Shown here piece by piece: positions 9,033 to 20,570 of a stretch of DNA of 64,000 nt. The stretch covers positions 6,464,501-6,528,500 of the forward strand of contig NZ_LT670849.1 of the NCBI RefSeq assembly GCF_900142985.1, read 5' to 3'. The notes under the pieces are model-generated. The model had not been told where the DNA came from, made no database searches, and worked only from the letters and a program-made list of their open reading frames with translations. Position numbers and translations under genes: made by a program. This DNA is from Bradyrhizobium erythrophlei. Its GTDB lineage: Bacteria; Pseudomonadota; Alphaproteobacteria; Rhizobiales; Xanthobacteraceae. Each line of letters begins with the position of its first letter. The stretch's first letter is position 1.

Positions 9033-10265
9033 ATGGCTATCGCTTTTGCGCGGCGCTCGGCTGCGCTGCTTGCTGTTATGGGAATTGGACTTGTCGCCGC
9101 GACTGCCGTGCAGGCCGATGACAAGGTCGTCAAGATCGGCGTCCTCACCGACATGGCGAGCCTTTACGCTGACATTAACGGCCCCAACACCTTGATGGCG
9201 GTCAAGATGGCGGTAGAGGATTCTGGTCTCGCGGCAAAAGGCTGGAAGATCGACGTGATCGGCGGCGATCACCAGAACAAGCCCGATATCGGCGTCAGCA
9301 TTGCGCGGCAATGGATCGACACCGAGAAGGTGGATCTGGTCGAAGACACGCCGAATTCCGGCGTGGCGTTGGCCGTCAGCAACCTCGTGAAGGAGAAGAA
9401 TTCGATTCTGCTCAATTCGGGTGCGGCCACCGCGGACCTCACCGGCAAGGCCTGCAATGCCAATACCATCTCCTATACCTACGATACCTATATGCTCGCC
9501 AACGGCACCGGCGAGGCGCTGACCAAGGCCGGCGGCAACACCTGGTTCTTCATGACCGCCGACTATGCCTTCGGCGCCGCCCTCGAGCGCGACACCACCG
9601 CCGTGGTCACCGCCAATGGTGGCAAGGTGCTCGGCGGCATCAAGCACCCGCTCAACACCTCCGATTTCTCGTCCTTCCTGCTGCAGGCACAGTCTTCCAA
9701 GGCCAAGGTGATTGGTCTCGCCAACGCCGGCGGCGACACCACCAACGCGATCAAGCAGGCCTCCGAGTTTGGCATCACGGCGGGTGGCCAGAAGCTCGCG
9801 GCGCTTCTGCTCTTCATCAACGACGTACATTCGTTGGGTCTGAAGACCGCGCAGGGCCTGACCTTCACAGAATCCTTCTACTGGGACATGAACGACGCCA
9901 CGCGCGCATGGTCGAAGCGGTTTGCGGAAAGAGCGAATAATCATGCCATGCCGTCGATGAACCAGGCCGGCAGCTATACCGGAATCCTGCATTACCTGAA
10001 GGCGCTCGAAGCACTCGGCGGCAATCCGCACGATGGCGCCAAGGTCGTCGCCAGGATGAAGGAAATCCCGACCGACGATCCGTTGTTCGGGAAAGGCGTG
10101 CTCCGCGCCGATGGCCGCCGTCTCATTCCGGCCTATTTGTTCGAGGTGAAGAAGCCGGAAGAGTCGAAATATCCGTGGGATTACTACAAGCTGGTCGCCA
10201 CGATTGCGCCGGAAGATGCCGCAAAGCCGCTCTCGCAGAGCGATTGCCCGCTGGTGAAGAAGTAA
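9033..10265 (+). CDS. ABC transporter substrate-binding protein, branched-chain amino acid type
   Basis: 410-residue periplasmic binding protein of the Peripla_BP_6 (Leu/Ile/Val-binding-like) family. Start at ATG 9033 behind GAGGGAGGGATT; the Sec signal peptide runs to about residue 27 (LLAVMGIGLVAATAVQA). The mature protein opens with KVVKIGVLTDMASLYAD, typical of the family, and contains NSGAATADLTG near residue 125 in the ligand cleft. No permease or ATPase genes are adjacent, so it is an orphan; Bradyrhizobia carry many such stand-alone binding proteins. The ligand cannot be told from sequence. A hairpin follows the stop codon. Confidence 0.92.
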   Translation: MAIAFARRSAALLAVMGIGLVAATAVQADDKVVKIGVLTDMASLYADINGPNTLMAVKMAVEDSGLAAKGWKIDVIGGDHQNKPDIGVSIARQWIDTEKVDLVEDTPNSGVALAVSNLVKEKNSILLNSGAATADLTGKACNANTISYTYDTYMLANGTGEALTKAGGNTWFFMTADYAFGAALERDTTAVVTANGGKVLGGIKHPLNTSDFSSFLLQAQSSKAKVIGLANAGGDTTNAIKQASEFGITAGGQKLAALLLFINDVHSLGLKTAQGLTFTESFYWDMNDATRAWSKRFAERANNHAMPSMNQAGSYTGILHYLKALEALGGNPHDGAKVVARMKEIPTDDPLFGKGVLRADGRRLIPAYLFEVKKPEESKYPWDYYKLVATIAPEDAAKPLSQSDCPLVKK

Positions 10266-10295
10266 ACGCAAACACTTCGTTCCAGAGCGTGCTGA

Positions 10296-10322
10296 CTGAA
10301 CTCGGGCTCGCCCCGAGTTCAG
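10296..10322 (+). terminator. Hairpin after the ABC binding protein gene
   Basis: Perfect 11-bp stem CTGAACTCGGG (10296-10306) / CCCGAGTTCAG (10312-10322) with a 5-nt loop, 31 bp after the stop codon. No T tract follows, so it may stabilise the mRNA end rather than act alone as an intrinsic terminator. Confidence 0.55.
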
Positions 10323-10467
10323 CAGGCACGAACGCAGCAGGCGTGACGTTCCCCTTCAATTGTCCGCATCAAGCTTAACGACAAGCCTCGCTTGCCTGCG
10401 AACGCACGCGAGTTATTTTGCGCGCGGGCAAGGGGTTCACGGGCGACTTGAAGGGGAGAGCTTTATC

Positions 10468-10659
10468 GTGGCCGATAACGATTCCAATGCGCGACGAAAC
10501 GAAGAAGCTGAAAAGCTGAGAGCATATCAGCGAGACCGCGAGATGCAGCGGCGCGGCGTGAAAATAGACGATGCCATCCGCGGCATTAGCGACGACGATC
10601 GAAAAATAATCATCAACAAATCTCTCCGGAAAGTGCGCTCCGCGCTGTCAGTGGATTGA
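10468..10659 (+). CDS. Small charged protein of unknown function
   Basis: 63 residues from GTG 10468, with AAGGGGAGAG 8 bp upstream. The sequence is strongly charged and helical (RRNEEAEKLRAYQRDREMQR, then DDAIRGISDDDRKIIINKSL), a possible short coiled coil; no membrane segment. I recognise no family. The frame stays open upstream to 10360, but the good ribosome binding site favours the GTG. It stands alone before the repeat region. Confidence 0.55.
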   Translation: MADNDSNARRNEEAEKLRAYQRDREMQRRGVKIDDAIRGISDDDRKIIINKSLRKVRSALSVD

Positions 10660-10739
10660 CTTCTCTCGTCGCAACGGCGTCATTTCCTACCTCGCGCTCG
10701 CGCGATGTGAGCGGGCATTCGGTCGAATGCTTGACAGCC

Positions 10740-11190
10740 GCTCGCGCGGCCCGACTGATTTGCCCGTCGCGCCAATGTGCCGCAGGCGCGTATCCTTGTG
10801 ACGTCGGGCAAATCAGAAGCACATTTCCGCGCGTCTCGTGCCCCACAAAAGAGGGCGCTTCGCGATCGTCACGAACGTCGGGTGCGGGATGCGATGGACG
10901 CTTTCGCATCGACTGACGAGCGATGGGCTAAGCGGACGGTGAAGTCGTGTGGTCCTGATGCCTCGATGCCGGCATCAAGTCGGCGAGGATGCTTTGGCAA
11001 TCCGCGCCGGCGACGGTGGCAACAAAGCCCGATCGCCGGGGAGAGCACGAAGGAAACCGTAAAACCATCGCGCAGGGAATGCCGGGATGCCCGGTGAACC
11101 TGTGGTGGATTTATCTGCGTGCTTTCATTTTTTGCACGCGGAGCTGCGGGTACCGCCGTGTACCCGGCATTCCCTGCGTCCTCTGAAAAG
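10740..11190 (+). repeat. Dispersed intergenic repeat, copy A (intact)
   Basis: About 450 bp within a 779-bp gene-free stretch (10660-11438). It starts with the palindrome CTGATTTGCCCG (10755-10766) / CGGGCAAATCAG (10805-10816), runs through CGATCGTCACGAACGT (about 10865) and GAAGTCGTGTGGTCCTGA (about 10940), and ends in a 16-bp perfect inverted repeat CGCAGGGAATGCCGGG (11071-11086) / CCCGGCATTCCCTGCG (11163-11178). The same string of blocks occurs inverted at 60720-61125 and 62300-62440. Frames open through it have no ribosome binding site and change with the repeat copy, so I do not call genes. Nothing recognisable lies between 11190 and the glyA ribosome binding site. Confidence 0.8.
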
Positions 11191-11438
11191 GGGGACTTCG
11201 GCCAGACACCCGGGCATGGCCTGCCGCGGGAACGTGCCGCCATGGCCGCGGCCTGCGGGGAGGGGGCGGGAACTGGCAAAAAGGCCTATCCCCACCATAT
11301 CTTGCATAAATTTCAGGCTTGTACCGCAATCGCTTGGCCGTGGCGGGCCGATATGGTATTCGGCAAATACCCTTTCGACCGCCATTAATAGACCGCCCGC
11401 GACCCCCCTCGGCTCGCAGCGGTGGAGATATTCTGCCC

Positions 11439-12743
11439 ATGACTTCTTCCTCGAGCGCCAAGACGGCTTCCACGTCCAACTCGTTCTTCTCGGCGAGTCT
11501 TGCCGAGGCCGATCCCGAAATCGCTGCCGCGATTGCCGGCGAACTCGGCCGCCAGCGCCACGAGATCGAGCTGATCGCCTCGGAAAACATCGTCAGCCGT
11601 GCGGTGCTGGAAGCGCAGGGCTCGGTGATGACCAACAAGTATGCCGAGGGCTATCCGGGCGCCCGCTACTATGGCGGCTGTGAATGGGTCGATGTTGCCG
11701 AGACGCTCGCGATCGAGCGAGCCAAGAAGCTGTTCGGCGCCGGCTTTGCCAACGTGCAGCCGAACTCCGGCAGCCAGATGAATCAGGCGGTGTTTTTGGC
11801 GCTGTTGCAGCCCGGCGATACCTTCATGGGCCTCGACCTCGCCGCCGGCGGACACCTGACCCACGGCTCGCCAGTCAACATGTCCGGCAAGTGGTTCAAG
11901 GCCGTGCACTACACAGTGCGCCGTGAAGATCAGCTCCTCGACATGGATGCGATCGCGAGGCAAGCCGAGCAGGTTCGCCCGAAGCTGATCATCGCCGGCG
12001 GATCGGCTTATTCGCGCGCCTGGGATTTCAAGCGCTTCCGCGAGATCGCCGACAGCGTCGGGGCCTACCTCCTCGTCGACATGGCGCACTTTGCGGGTCT
12101 TGTGGCCGGCGGCGTCCATGCTTCGCCCGTGCCGCACGCCCACGTCACGACCACCACGACGCACAAGTCGTTGCGCGGTCCGCGCGGCGGTCTCATCCTC
12201 TGTAGTGACGAAGCGCTCGCCAAGAAGTTCAACTCGGCGATCTTCCCGGGTTTGCAGGGCGGTCCGCTGATGCATGTGATCGCGGCGAAAGCCGTCGCCT
12301 TTGCCGAGGCGCTGCGGCCCGACTTCAAGGTCTACGCCAGGAACGTGGTCGAGAACGCCAAGGCGCTCGCGGAGTCCTTGCGCGCGGAAGGCCTCGATAT
12401 CGTCTCCGGCGGCACCGACAACCACCTGATGCTGGTGGATCTGCGGCCCAAGGGTCTGAAGGGCAACGTCTCGGAGAAGGCGCTGGTTCGCGCCGCGATC
12501 ACCTGCAACAAGAACGGCATTCCCTACGATCCCGAAAAGCCGTTCGTCACCTCGGGCTTGCGTTTGGGAACGCCGGCCGCCACCACGCGCGGTTTTGGCG
12601 TCGCCGAGTTCAAGCAGGTCGGCGGCATGATCGCCGAGGTGCTGAATGCAGTCGCGCAATCCAAGGATGGCTCCGCGCCGCTCGTGGAGCAGGCGATGAA
12701 GGAACGGGTCAAGGCGCTCACCGATCGTTTCCCGATCTATTAA
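11439..12743 (+). CDS. glyA: Serine hydroxymethyltransferase
   Basis: Converts serine and tetrahydrofolate to glycine and 5,10-methylene-THF in the cytosol using PLP. 434 residues from ATG 11439 (GGTGGAGA upstream); the frame extends upstream but only as noncoding. The family signatures are intact: [16 protein letters not shown] near the N-terminus, [24 protein letters not shown], the PLP lysine in [14 protein letters not shown] (about residue 246) and [15 protein letters not shown] near the C-terminus. First gene of the run glyA-nrdR-ribD-ribE-ribH-nusB-thiL, with nrdR 14 bp downstream. Confidence 0.97.
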   Translation: MTSSSSAKTASTSNSFFSASLAEADPEIAAAIAGELGRQRHEIELIASENIVSRAVLEAQGSVMTNKYAEGYPGARYYGGCEWVDVAETLAIERAKKLFGAGFANVQPNSGSQMNQAVFLALLQPGDTFMGLDLAAGGHLTHGSPVNMSGKWFKAVHYTVRREDQLLDMDAIARQAEQVRPKLIIAGGSAYSRAWDFKRFREIADSVGAYLLVDMAHFAGLVAGGVHASPVPHAHVTTTTTHKSLRGPRGGLILCSDEALAKKFNSAIFPGLQGGPLMHVIAAKAVAFAEALRPDFKVYARNVVENAKALAESLRAEGLDIVSGGTDNHLMLVDLRPKGLKGNVSEKALVRAAITCNKNGIPYDPEKPFVTSGLRLGTPAATTRGFGVAEFKQVGGMIAEVLNAVAQSKDGSAPLVEQAMKERVKALTDRFPIY

Positions 12744-12757
12744 CAAGGTTCATCCGC

Positions 12758-13240
12758 ATGCGTTGCCCAAGCTGCAACAGTCTCGATACGCAGGTGAAGG
12801 ATTCCCGTCCGACGGAAGATTCCGCCGTGATCCGGCGCAGGCGCGTATGCGTCGCCTGCAACTTCCGCTTCACCACATTCGAGCGCGTGCAGCTTCGCGA
12901 ATTGACGGTCATCAAGCGCAACGGCCGCAGGGTGCCGTTCGACCGCGACAAGCTGGTGCGCTCGCTGCAAATCTCCTTGCGCAAGCGCCCGGTGGAGGCG
13001 GAGCGGGTGGAGAAGATGGTGTCCGCCATCGTGCGCGAGCTCGAAAGCGGCGGCGAGGCGGAGGTTTCGTCCGAGGCGATCGGCGAAATCGTGATGGAGC
13101 ATCTGCGCCAGCTCGACGACGTCGCCTATGTGCGCTTTGCCTCGGTCTACCGCAATTTCCGCGAGGCCAAGGATTTCGAGGCGGTGCTCGGCGAACTCTC
13201 CGGCGAGGACGAAGCGCGGATTACGCTGTTACGCAAATGA
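12758..13240 (+). CDS. nrdR: Transcriptional repressor NrdR
   Basis: 160-residue ATP/dATP-sensing repressor of ribonucleotide reductase genes. The N-terminal zinc ribbon uses CPSC (residues 3-6) and CVAC (31-34), with RRRRVC between, followed by an ATP-cone domain from about residue 49 ([16 protein letters not shown]) to 140. Length and motifs are standard. Its stop overlaps the ribD start by 4 bp (ATGA), a sign of translational coupling; the glyA-nrdR-rib order is common in Rhizobiales. Confidence 0.97.
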   Translation: MRCPSCNSLDTQVKDSRPTEDSAVIRRRRVCVACNFRFTTFERVQLRELTVIKRNGRRVPFDRDKLVRSLQISLRKRPVEAERVEKMVSAIVRELESGGEAEVSSEAIGEIVMEHLRQLDDVAYVRFASVYRNFREAKDFEAVLGELSGEDEARITLLRK

Positions 13241-14373
13241 TCTCCCCCGGTGCGCTGCAACGCACGACGGAATCGAAGGCGGCTGATCGCCGCTTCATGG
13301 ACCTGGCGTTGACGCTCGGCCGGCGCGGCCTGGGTCGCACCTGGCCGAATCCCGCGGTCGGCGCTGTCGTGGTCAAGGATGGCATCATTGTCGGCCGCGG
13401 CTGGACTCAACCGGGCGGAAGGCCGCACGCAGAACCCGTCGCGCTGGCGCAAGCAGGCGAGGCGGCGCGCGGCGCCACGCTCTATGTGACGCTCGAGCCC
13501 TGTTCGCATGTCGGCAAATCGCCGCCTTGCGCGGACGCGGTCATCGCCGCCGGCGTTACGCGCGTGGTGTCGGCGATCGAGGACCCCAACCCGGAAGTCG
13601 CAGGGCAAGGCCATGCGAAGTTGCGCGACGCCGGCATCGAGGTCGATGTCGGGTTGATGGCGGAAGAAGCCGCCCGTGCCCATGCCGGACATTTCCGGCG
13701 CATCCGCGAGCACCGCCCGCATGTGATCGTGAAACTTGCGGTCTCCGCCGACGACAAGATCGCGGCCTCAGGCCACAAGACGGTGGCGATCACAAGCGAG
13801 GCCGCCAACGCGCGCACGCATCTGTTGCGGGCACAGTGCGACGCCATTCTCGTCGGGATCGGGACGGTGCTGTCGGACAATCCGCTGCTAACCTGCCGGC
13901 TGCCGGGCATGGAGGCGCGTTCGCCGGTTCGCGTCGTACTTGATCGGGGTCTGCGGATTCCTCCCAAGAGCCGTCTGGTTCGTTCGGCACGCCACACGCC
14001 GCTGTGGGTCGTTGCCTCGGAACTCGCGGAGGCGCCCGCCGCGGCGATCCTCGGCGCCAATGGCGCGCAGGTGATCCGGCTCGGTTCCCGCCCGCAGGGC
14101 GGGCTCGACCTGTCGGAAGTGGTGCGCGTTCTGACGGAGCGGGGCATCACCCGGCTTCTGGTCGAGGGCGGCTCGCGCGTGGCCTCGTCTTTCGTCGCGG
14201 CGGGCTTGGCCGACGAGTTCTGGTTGCTTCGCGGTGCAGCCGCGATCGGCGCCGATGGCGTGGCGGCGCTGGATGCATTGCCACTCACCGCAATCACCGA
14301 GTCGCCGGCCTTTCGCGTTCGTGCTAGCGAGAGCCTCGGCCAAGACACTCTTACTGTTTACGAGCGAAATTGA
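13237..14373 (+). CDS. ribD: Bifunctional riboflavin biosynthesis deaminase/reductase RibD
   Basis: 378 residues. The N-terminal deaminase domain (about 20-155) has the zinc motif HAEPVAL (His about 67) and [11 protein letters not shown] (two Cys); the C-terminal reductase domain (about 160-375) follows, with [11 protein letters not shown] and the NADPH region [11 protein letters not shown]. Together they convert the GTP cyclohydrolase II product to the ribitylamino-uracil phosphate. The start at ATG 13237 overlaps the nrdR stop (ATGA); the longer open frame to 12763 is the shadow of nrdR. The stop TGA overlaps the ribE ATG by one base. Confidence 0.97.
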   Translation: MISPGALQRTTESKAADRRFMDLALTLGRRGLGRTWPNPAVGAVVVKDGIIVGRGWTQPGGRPHAEPVALAQAGEAARGATLYVTLEPCSHVGKSPPCADAVIAAGVTRVVSAIEDPNPEVAGQGHAKLRDAGIEVDVGLMAEEAARAHAGHFRRIREHRPHVIVKLAVSADDKIAASGHKTVAITSEAANARTHLLRAQCDAILVGIGTVLSDNPLLTCRLPGMEARSPVRVVLDRGLRIPPKSRLVRSARHTPLWVVASELAEAPAAAILGANGAQVIRLGSRPQGGLDLSEVVRVLTERGITRLLVEGGSRVASSFVAAGLADEFWLLRGAAAIGADGVAALDALPLTAITESPAFRVRASESLGQDTLTVYERN

Positions 14374-14981
14374 TGTTCACCGGCATCGTCACCGACATCG
14401 GCGAGATCGAAAGCCTTAAAGCTGTCGCGCAGGGGCAGTTGCACCGGCTGCGCATCGGCTGCCACTATGATCGCGCTGGGATCGCCGATGGCGCCTCGAT
14501 CGCCTGCAACGGCGTCTGCCTGACCGTCGTCGCCTCCGGGATTGCGAACGCCAAGACCTGGTTCGATGTCGACGCCGCCGCGGAGACGCTTTCGATGACC
14601 ACCGCGAAGCACTGGGCCGCCGGGACCCGCCTCAACCTGGAGCGAGCGCTGAAGATCGGCGATGAACTCGGCGGTCATATCGTGGCCGGTCACGCCGACG
14701 GCATCGCCACCATCCTCAGCCGCGAGGATCTGCCCGATATGGCGCGGTTCGAGCTCAACACGAGGCGGGACCTGGCGCGCTTCATCGCGCCCAAGGGCTC
14801 GATTACGCTGGACGGCGTCTCGCTGACAGTTAACACCGTCAACAGTACGGCCTTTTCCGTGCTGATCATTCCGCACACGCTCAATGTCACGACCTTGTCG
14901 TCCTGGCGCGCGGGCAGTGAGGTTAATATCGAGGTCGATCTGATGGCGCGCTATGCGGCGAGATTGACGGAAATGAAGTGA
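14373..14981 (+). CDS. ribE: Riboflavin synthase, alpha subunit
   Basis: 202 residues with the hallmark N-terminus [10 protein letters not shown] and two tandem lumazine-binding domains (about 1-95 and 96-195). Repeated signatures are SIACNGVCLTV in the first and SITLDGVSLTVN in the second, with GHIVAGHADG between them. It dismutates two 6,7-dimethyl-8-ribityllumazine molecules to riboflavin. The ATG at 14373 shares one base with the ribD stop; a TTG one codon upstream is not needed. ribH follows after 39 bp. Confidence 0.97.
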   Translation: MFTGIVTDIGEIESLKAVAQGQLHRLRIGCHYDRAGIADGASIACNGVCLTVVASGIANAKTWFDVDAAAETLSMTTAKHWAAGTRLNLERALKIGDELGGHIVAGHADGIATILSREDLPDMARFELNTRRDLARFIAPKGSITLDGVSLTVNTVNSTAFSVLIIPHTLNVTTLSSWRAGSEVNIEVDLMARYAARLTEMK

Positions 14982-15020
14982 CGGCGTAGCCGTCAACGAC
15001 GATATCAGATGGATTGAACC

Positions 15021-15515
15021 ATGGCCGACGCGCGACGCGCACCGTTAAAGGACACAACCGACATTTCCGGCGCGCGGGCGCTGATTGTCGAAGCGCGCTT
15101 CTACGACGATATTCAGGATGCGCTGCTCGAGGGCGCGATCGCCGAGCTGAAAGTGGCCGGCCTCAGTCACGACGTCATCACGGTGCCGGGTGCGCTGGAA
15201 ATTCCGGCCGCCATCGCGATCGCGATCGAGGCCGCGGAAAAGGCTGGCAAGCCCTACGACGCCGCGATTGCGCTCGGTTGCGTCATCCGCGGCAACACCA
15301 TCCATTTCGAGATTGTCTCGCAGGAATCCTCGCGCGCGCTGATGGATCTTGCGGTGTCGAAGAAGTTTCCACTCGGCAACGGCATTGTGACCGTGAACAC
15401 CGAGGCGCAGGCATGGGCGCGGGCGCGCGCCTCTGAACTCAACAAGGGCGGCGACGCCGCACGCGCGGCGATCGCGATGCTGCGGATCAAGCGTCGACTG
15501 GCGAAAAACGCATGA
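15021..15515 (+). CDS. ribH: 6,7-dimethyl-8-ribityllumazine synthase
   Basis: 164 residues, the usual length for lumazine synthase. Conserved pieces: [27 protein letters not shown] (substrate site), [16 protein letters not shown] (catalytic His region) and [15 protein letters not shown]. It makes the substrate of RibE, encoded just upstream. The stop codon overlaps the nusB start by 4 bp (ATGA), so the two are translationally coupled. Confidence 0.97.
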   Translation: MADARRAPLKDTTDISGARALIVEARFYDDIQDALLEGAIAELKVAGLSHDVITVPGALEIPAAIAIAIEAAEKAGKPYDAAIALGCVIRGNTIHFEIVSQESSRALMDLAVSKKFPLGNGIVTVNTEAQAWARARASELNKGGDAARAAIAMLRIKRRLAKNA

Positions 15516-16018
15516 TGGTCGAGAGCAAAAAGAAGCCCGTCAAAGGCGCAGACAAAAAAGCCAACCGGCGCGGCGCGGCGAGGCTCGCCGCGGTGCAGGC
15601 GCTTTACCAGATGGACATCGCAGGCGCCGGGATCAACGACATTTTCGCGGAGTTCGAAAGCCACTGGCTCGGCAACGAGGTCGAGGGCGACAAGTATCTG
15701 CCGGCGGAAGCCGCATTTTTCCGCGACGTGGTGTCGGGGGTGGTGCGCGATCAGGCGAAACTCGATCCCTTGATCGACGAAGCCCTGTCGAAAGGCTGGC
15801 CGCTGAAGCGGATCGATGCAATCCTGCGCGCGGTGTTGCGCGCCGGCGCCTATGAGCTGGAACATCGCAAGGATGTGCCCGGCCGCGTCGTGGTGTCGGA
15901 ATATGTCGACGTTGCACACGCCTTTGTCGAGGCGGAGGAGACCGGCATGGTGAATGCGGTTCTCGATCAGATCGCTCGCCAGTTTCGTGGCAGCGAATTT
16001 GCGCGGGCCGGTGGCTGA
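15512..16018 (+). CDS. nusB: Transcription antitermination factor NusB
   Basis: 168-residue all-helical RNA-binding protein acting with NusE (S10) on rRNA boxA antitermination. A basic N-terminal tail (residues 1-20) precedes the NusB fold: [16 protein letters not shown], the middle [20 protein letters not shown] and the C-terminal [20 protein letters not shown], all classic. The start ATG overlaps ribH (ATGA); the C-terminus overlaps thiL. Confidence 0.96.
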   Translation: MMVESKKKPVKGADKKANRRGAARLAAVQALYQMDIAGAGINDIFAEFESHWLGNEVEGDKYLPAEAAFFRDVVSGVVRDQAKLDPLIDEALSKGWPLKRIDAILRAVLRAGAYELEHRKDVPGRVVVSEYVDVAHAFVEAEETGMVNAVLDQIARQFRGSEFARAGG

Positions 16019-17021
16019 GGTGGCTACGCCCGGTGCGCCAGCATTCGGCGAGGACTCGCTGATCGCGCGCTATTTCAAGCCGCTGGCGACCGACGCGGGC
16101 GCCTTCGGATTGAGCGACGACACCGCGGTTCTGAAGGCGCTCGGTGAGGACATCGTCGTCACGACCGACGCACTCGTTGAAGGCGTTCATTTCCTCGCCG
16201 ACGATCCGCCCGATACCATCGCGCGGAAGGCGCTGCGGGTGAATCTCTCGGATCTTGCAGCCAAGGGGGCGACGCCCGCGGGTTTCGTGCTCTCGCTGGC
16301 ATTGCGCAAGGTCGATGAGGCGTGGCTTGCGGCCTTCGCCCGCGGTCTTGGCGCGGACGCGGCCGATTTCAACTGTCCGCTTCTCGGGGGTGACACGGTT
16401 TCGACGCCGGGCCCGCTGATGATCTCGATCACCGCGTTCGGCCGTGTTCCTCCGAACGGGATGGTTCGCCGTAGCGGTGCAAGACCGGGCGATCATGTCG
16501 TGGTGAGCGGGACGATCGGCGATGCCGCGTTGGGTCTTGATATATTGAAGCGGGGCAGGGTGGCTGCGGCGTTTGGCGGCGACGCCGCAGCGCGCGACTT
16601 GCTGATTAGCCGTTATCGCGTGCCACAGCCGCGCAATGCGCTCGCTTCCGCGGTTCGCGCGCATGCGCACGCGGCGATGGACGTGTCCGACGGTCTGGCC
16701 GGCGATCTCGCCAAGCTGTGTCGCGTATCGGGTGTGTCGGCGGTGATCGATTTGAAATCGGTCCCGTTGTCGGAAGCCGCCTCCATCGCGCTCGCCGCTG
16801 GTTTCGTCGGCATGGCCGAGATCATCTCGGGCGGCGACGATTACGAGATTCTCTGCGCAATTCCTCAAGATGCGCTCGAAGACTTCGCCGTAGCGGCTCA
16901 GGCAGCGGGCGTGGCCGTCAGCCCGATCGGGACATTCATCGCGGGCGATTCTCCCCCGAAATGGTTGGACGTGGAGGGTAAGGAGCTGCCGCTAACGCGA
17001 ACGTCCTACAGCCATTTCTAG
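16011..17021 (+). CDS. thiL: Thiamine-monophosphate kinase
   Basis: ATP-dependent phosphorylation of thiamine monophosphate to thiamine diphosphate. The GTG at 16011 (VAEVATPG) is taken as start, overlapping nusB by 8 bp; GTG 16020 is an alternative. About 336 residues. Motifs: GEDSLIARYF, DDTAVL, VVTTDALVEGVHF (metal/ATP site), NLSDLAAKGA, GGDTVSTPG, and MDVSDGLAGDLAKL with GGDDYEIL near the C-terminus. Last gene of the rib-nusB run; no terminator is clear in the 208 bp that separate it from hppA. Confidence 0.94.
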   Translation: MAEVATPGAPAFGEDSLIARYFKPLATDAGAFGLSDDTAVLKALGEDIVVTTDALVEGVHFLADDPPDTIARKALRVNLSDLAAKGATPAGFVLSLALRKVDEAWLAAFARGLGADAADFNCPLLGGDTVSTPGPLMISITAFGRVPPNGMVRRSGARPGDHVVVSGTIGDAALGLDILKRGRVAAAFGGDAAARDLLISRYRVPQPRNALASAVRAHAHAAMDVSDGLAGDLAKLCRVSGVSAVIDLKSVPLSEAASIALAAGFVGMAEIISGGDDYEILCAIPQDALEDFAVAAQAAGVAVSPIGTFIAGDSPPKWLDVEGKELPLTRTSYSHF

Positions 17022-17229
17022 GAATTTCGTGAAATTGGCCCGTTCCCGTGCAAATACCTTTCGAAATCGCCCATTTTTGCGGCCCGTGGCGTTGCGCCGC
17101 GCATGCGATTTTGGCATGGTCCCGGCCGATTTCAGGCCACCCTTTGGGCAGGGCGGGCCTGCTTTTTAAGCGCCCGCCGCGATCGCGGCCGTGGCGTGGG
17201 GCCATCTCAAGAGATCTGAGGCAAGTTCA

Positions 17230-19350
<2,121 letters not shown>

Positions 19351-19370
19351 GACGTCATCCGAGAAAACAA

Positions 19371-19404
19371 AACCCCGCGGGTCATGTGGCCCGCGGGGTT
19401 TTTG
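19371..19404 (+). terminator. Rho-independent terminator after hppA
   Basis: Perfect 11-bp stem AACCCCGCGGG (19371-19381) / CCCGCGGGGTT (19390-19400), 8-nt loop, followed by TTTG. It sits between convergent hppA and bamE and could serve both. Confidence 0.92.
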
Positions 19405-19452
19405 ATTCGGACGGTGAGAAACGCCGGGCTATCCAGCCGTCAGCCCGGAAGG

Positions 19453-19929
19453 CTAGTTGCTGCTCTGGCCGATATTGAGCGCCTTGAACAGCGGCGCGAC
19501 GTAATTGATTTCCTGACCCGAGGTCGGCGTGGTGCGGCTGATGAAGTCAAAAATCTTGCCGTCTCTCAGCCCGTAATTGGCAAGACGCCGCACCTGGCGG
19601 TTCCTGTCGAAATAGATCGCGATCACGCGTTGATCGACAATCTTGTCATTCATGAAGGCGATCGTACGCTCGGTGCGCTGGGAGATGTAATAGAAGACCT
19701 CGCCGTTGAGCGTCGCGACCGTGGATGGGGTTCCCATCACGATCAGCACCTGGTCCTGGCTCGCGCCGATCGGAATTTGTTCAAGCGCGCCTGGCGGCAG
19801 GATGTAGCCCTTCTGGAACTGTTCGCCGCAGCCGCTGACGACAGCGCACAGCAGGGCCGCCGCGGCCGCGGTTCGCAGACCACGCCAGCCGCAGCTGCGT
19901 GCAAAACCTAGCAAATTGGACTTGATCAT
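19453..19929 (-). CDS. bamE: Outer-membrane assembly lipoprotein BamE
   Basis: 158 residues from ATG 19927-19929 (167 if the ATG at 19956 is used). A lipoprotein signal ending in LLCAVVSGC (Cys about residue 34) leads to a SmpA/OmlA domain: the GYILPPGALEQIPIGASQDQ start and VMGTPSTV...EVFYYISQ middle are typical of BamE, which supports BamA in inserting beta-barrel proteins. The C-terminal tail NRQVRRLANYGLRDGKIFDF matches alphaproteobacterial members. Divergent from the bc1 chaperone gene, the usual arrangement in Rhizobiales. Confidence 0.93.
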   Translation of the reverse strand: MIKSNLLGFARSCGWRGLRTAAAAALLCAVVSGCGEQFQKGYILPPGALEQIPIGASQDQVLIVMGTPSTVATLNGEVFYYISQRTERTIAFMNDKIVDQRVIAIYFDRNRQVRRLANYGLRDGKIFDFISRTTPTSGQEINYVAPLFKALNIGQSSN

Positions 19930-20024
19930 TTGGGAAAGCGTCCCATCCCCTTGCATCACGCGAGGCCTTGACGTACCCGGCAGAGCGCTTGATTGCAACA
20001 AAGGGCTCGCGGGCGAAACCCACA

Positions 20025-20564
20025 ATGCTTTGGCCGTTCAAACATTTCAGCAAATCCCGGGTGCCCCTGCGCGGCACCATCGAAGCCATCTATGGCATGA
20101 TCGTGACGCAGGCGCGAGAACCGGCATTCTACCGGAGCCTCGGCGTGCCTGATACCGTTGATGGCCGTTTCGACCTCCTGGTGTTGCATTTGTGGCTCGT
20201 GCTGCGGCGTTTTCGATCCACGTCGGAAGCGAAGGACGCCTCGCAGGCCCTTTTTGATCGATTCTGCGACGATATGGATGCCAATTTGCGGGAAATGGGA
20301 GTTGGAGACCTCACGGTTCCCAAGCGCATGCAGGCCTTCGGCGAAGCATTTTATGGCCGAGCGGCGGCCTATGATGTCGCCTTTGGAGCAGGCGGCGATG
20401 CTCCGGCCAAGGCCCTGTGCAAGAACATCCTGAACGGCGAAGGCATGGAAAATGCGCGCCGGCTTGCTACCTATGCGCAGACGGTGATGGCCCGTCTTGA
20501 TGGCCTCGACGCGGCTGCTTTCGAAGCCGCCGGATGGGCTTTTCCTGCTCCGGCCGAAGGATGA
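20025..20564 (+). CDS. Ubiquinol-cytochrome c chaperone family protein
   Basis: 179-residue protein of the Ubiq_cyt_C_chap (CBP3-like) family, which helps assemble the cytochrome bc1 complex in mitochondria; the role of the bacterial members is inferred. Start at ATG 20025 (MLWPFKHF), since the longer frame lacks a ribosome binding site. The core RFDLLVLHLWLVLRRFRS, DRFCDDMDANLREMGVGDL and MQAFGEAFYGR are diagnostic. It is followed 6 bp later by the DUF177 gene and is divergent from bamE. Confidence 0.9.
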   Translation: MLWPFKHFSKSRVPLRGTIEAIYGMIVTQAREPAFYRSLGVPDTVDGRFDLLVLHLWLVLRRFRSTSEAKDASQALFDRFCDDMDANLREMGVGDLTVPKRMQAFGEAFYGRAAAYDVAFGAGGDAPAKALCKNILNGEGMENARRLATYAQTVMARLDGLDAAAFEAAGWAFPAPAEG

Positions 20565-20570
20565 TAACCA

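Noticed and set aside
10613..11279. Several overlapping open frames on both strands
   Set aside because: They follow the dispersed repeat and shift between copies A and B; no ribosome binding sites. Spurious hypothetical proteins.
15954..16010. Longer thiL start inside nusB
   Set aside because: The extra residues are out-of-frame nusB sequence; GTG 16011 fits the family N-terminus.
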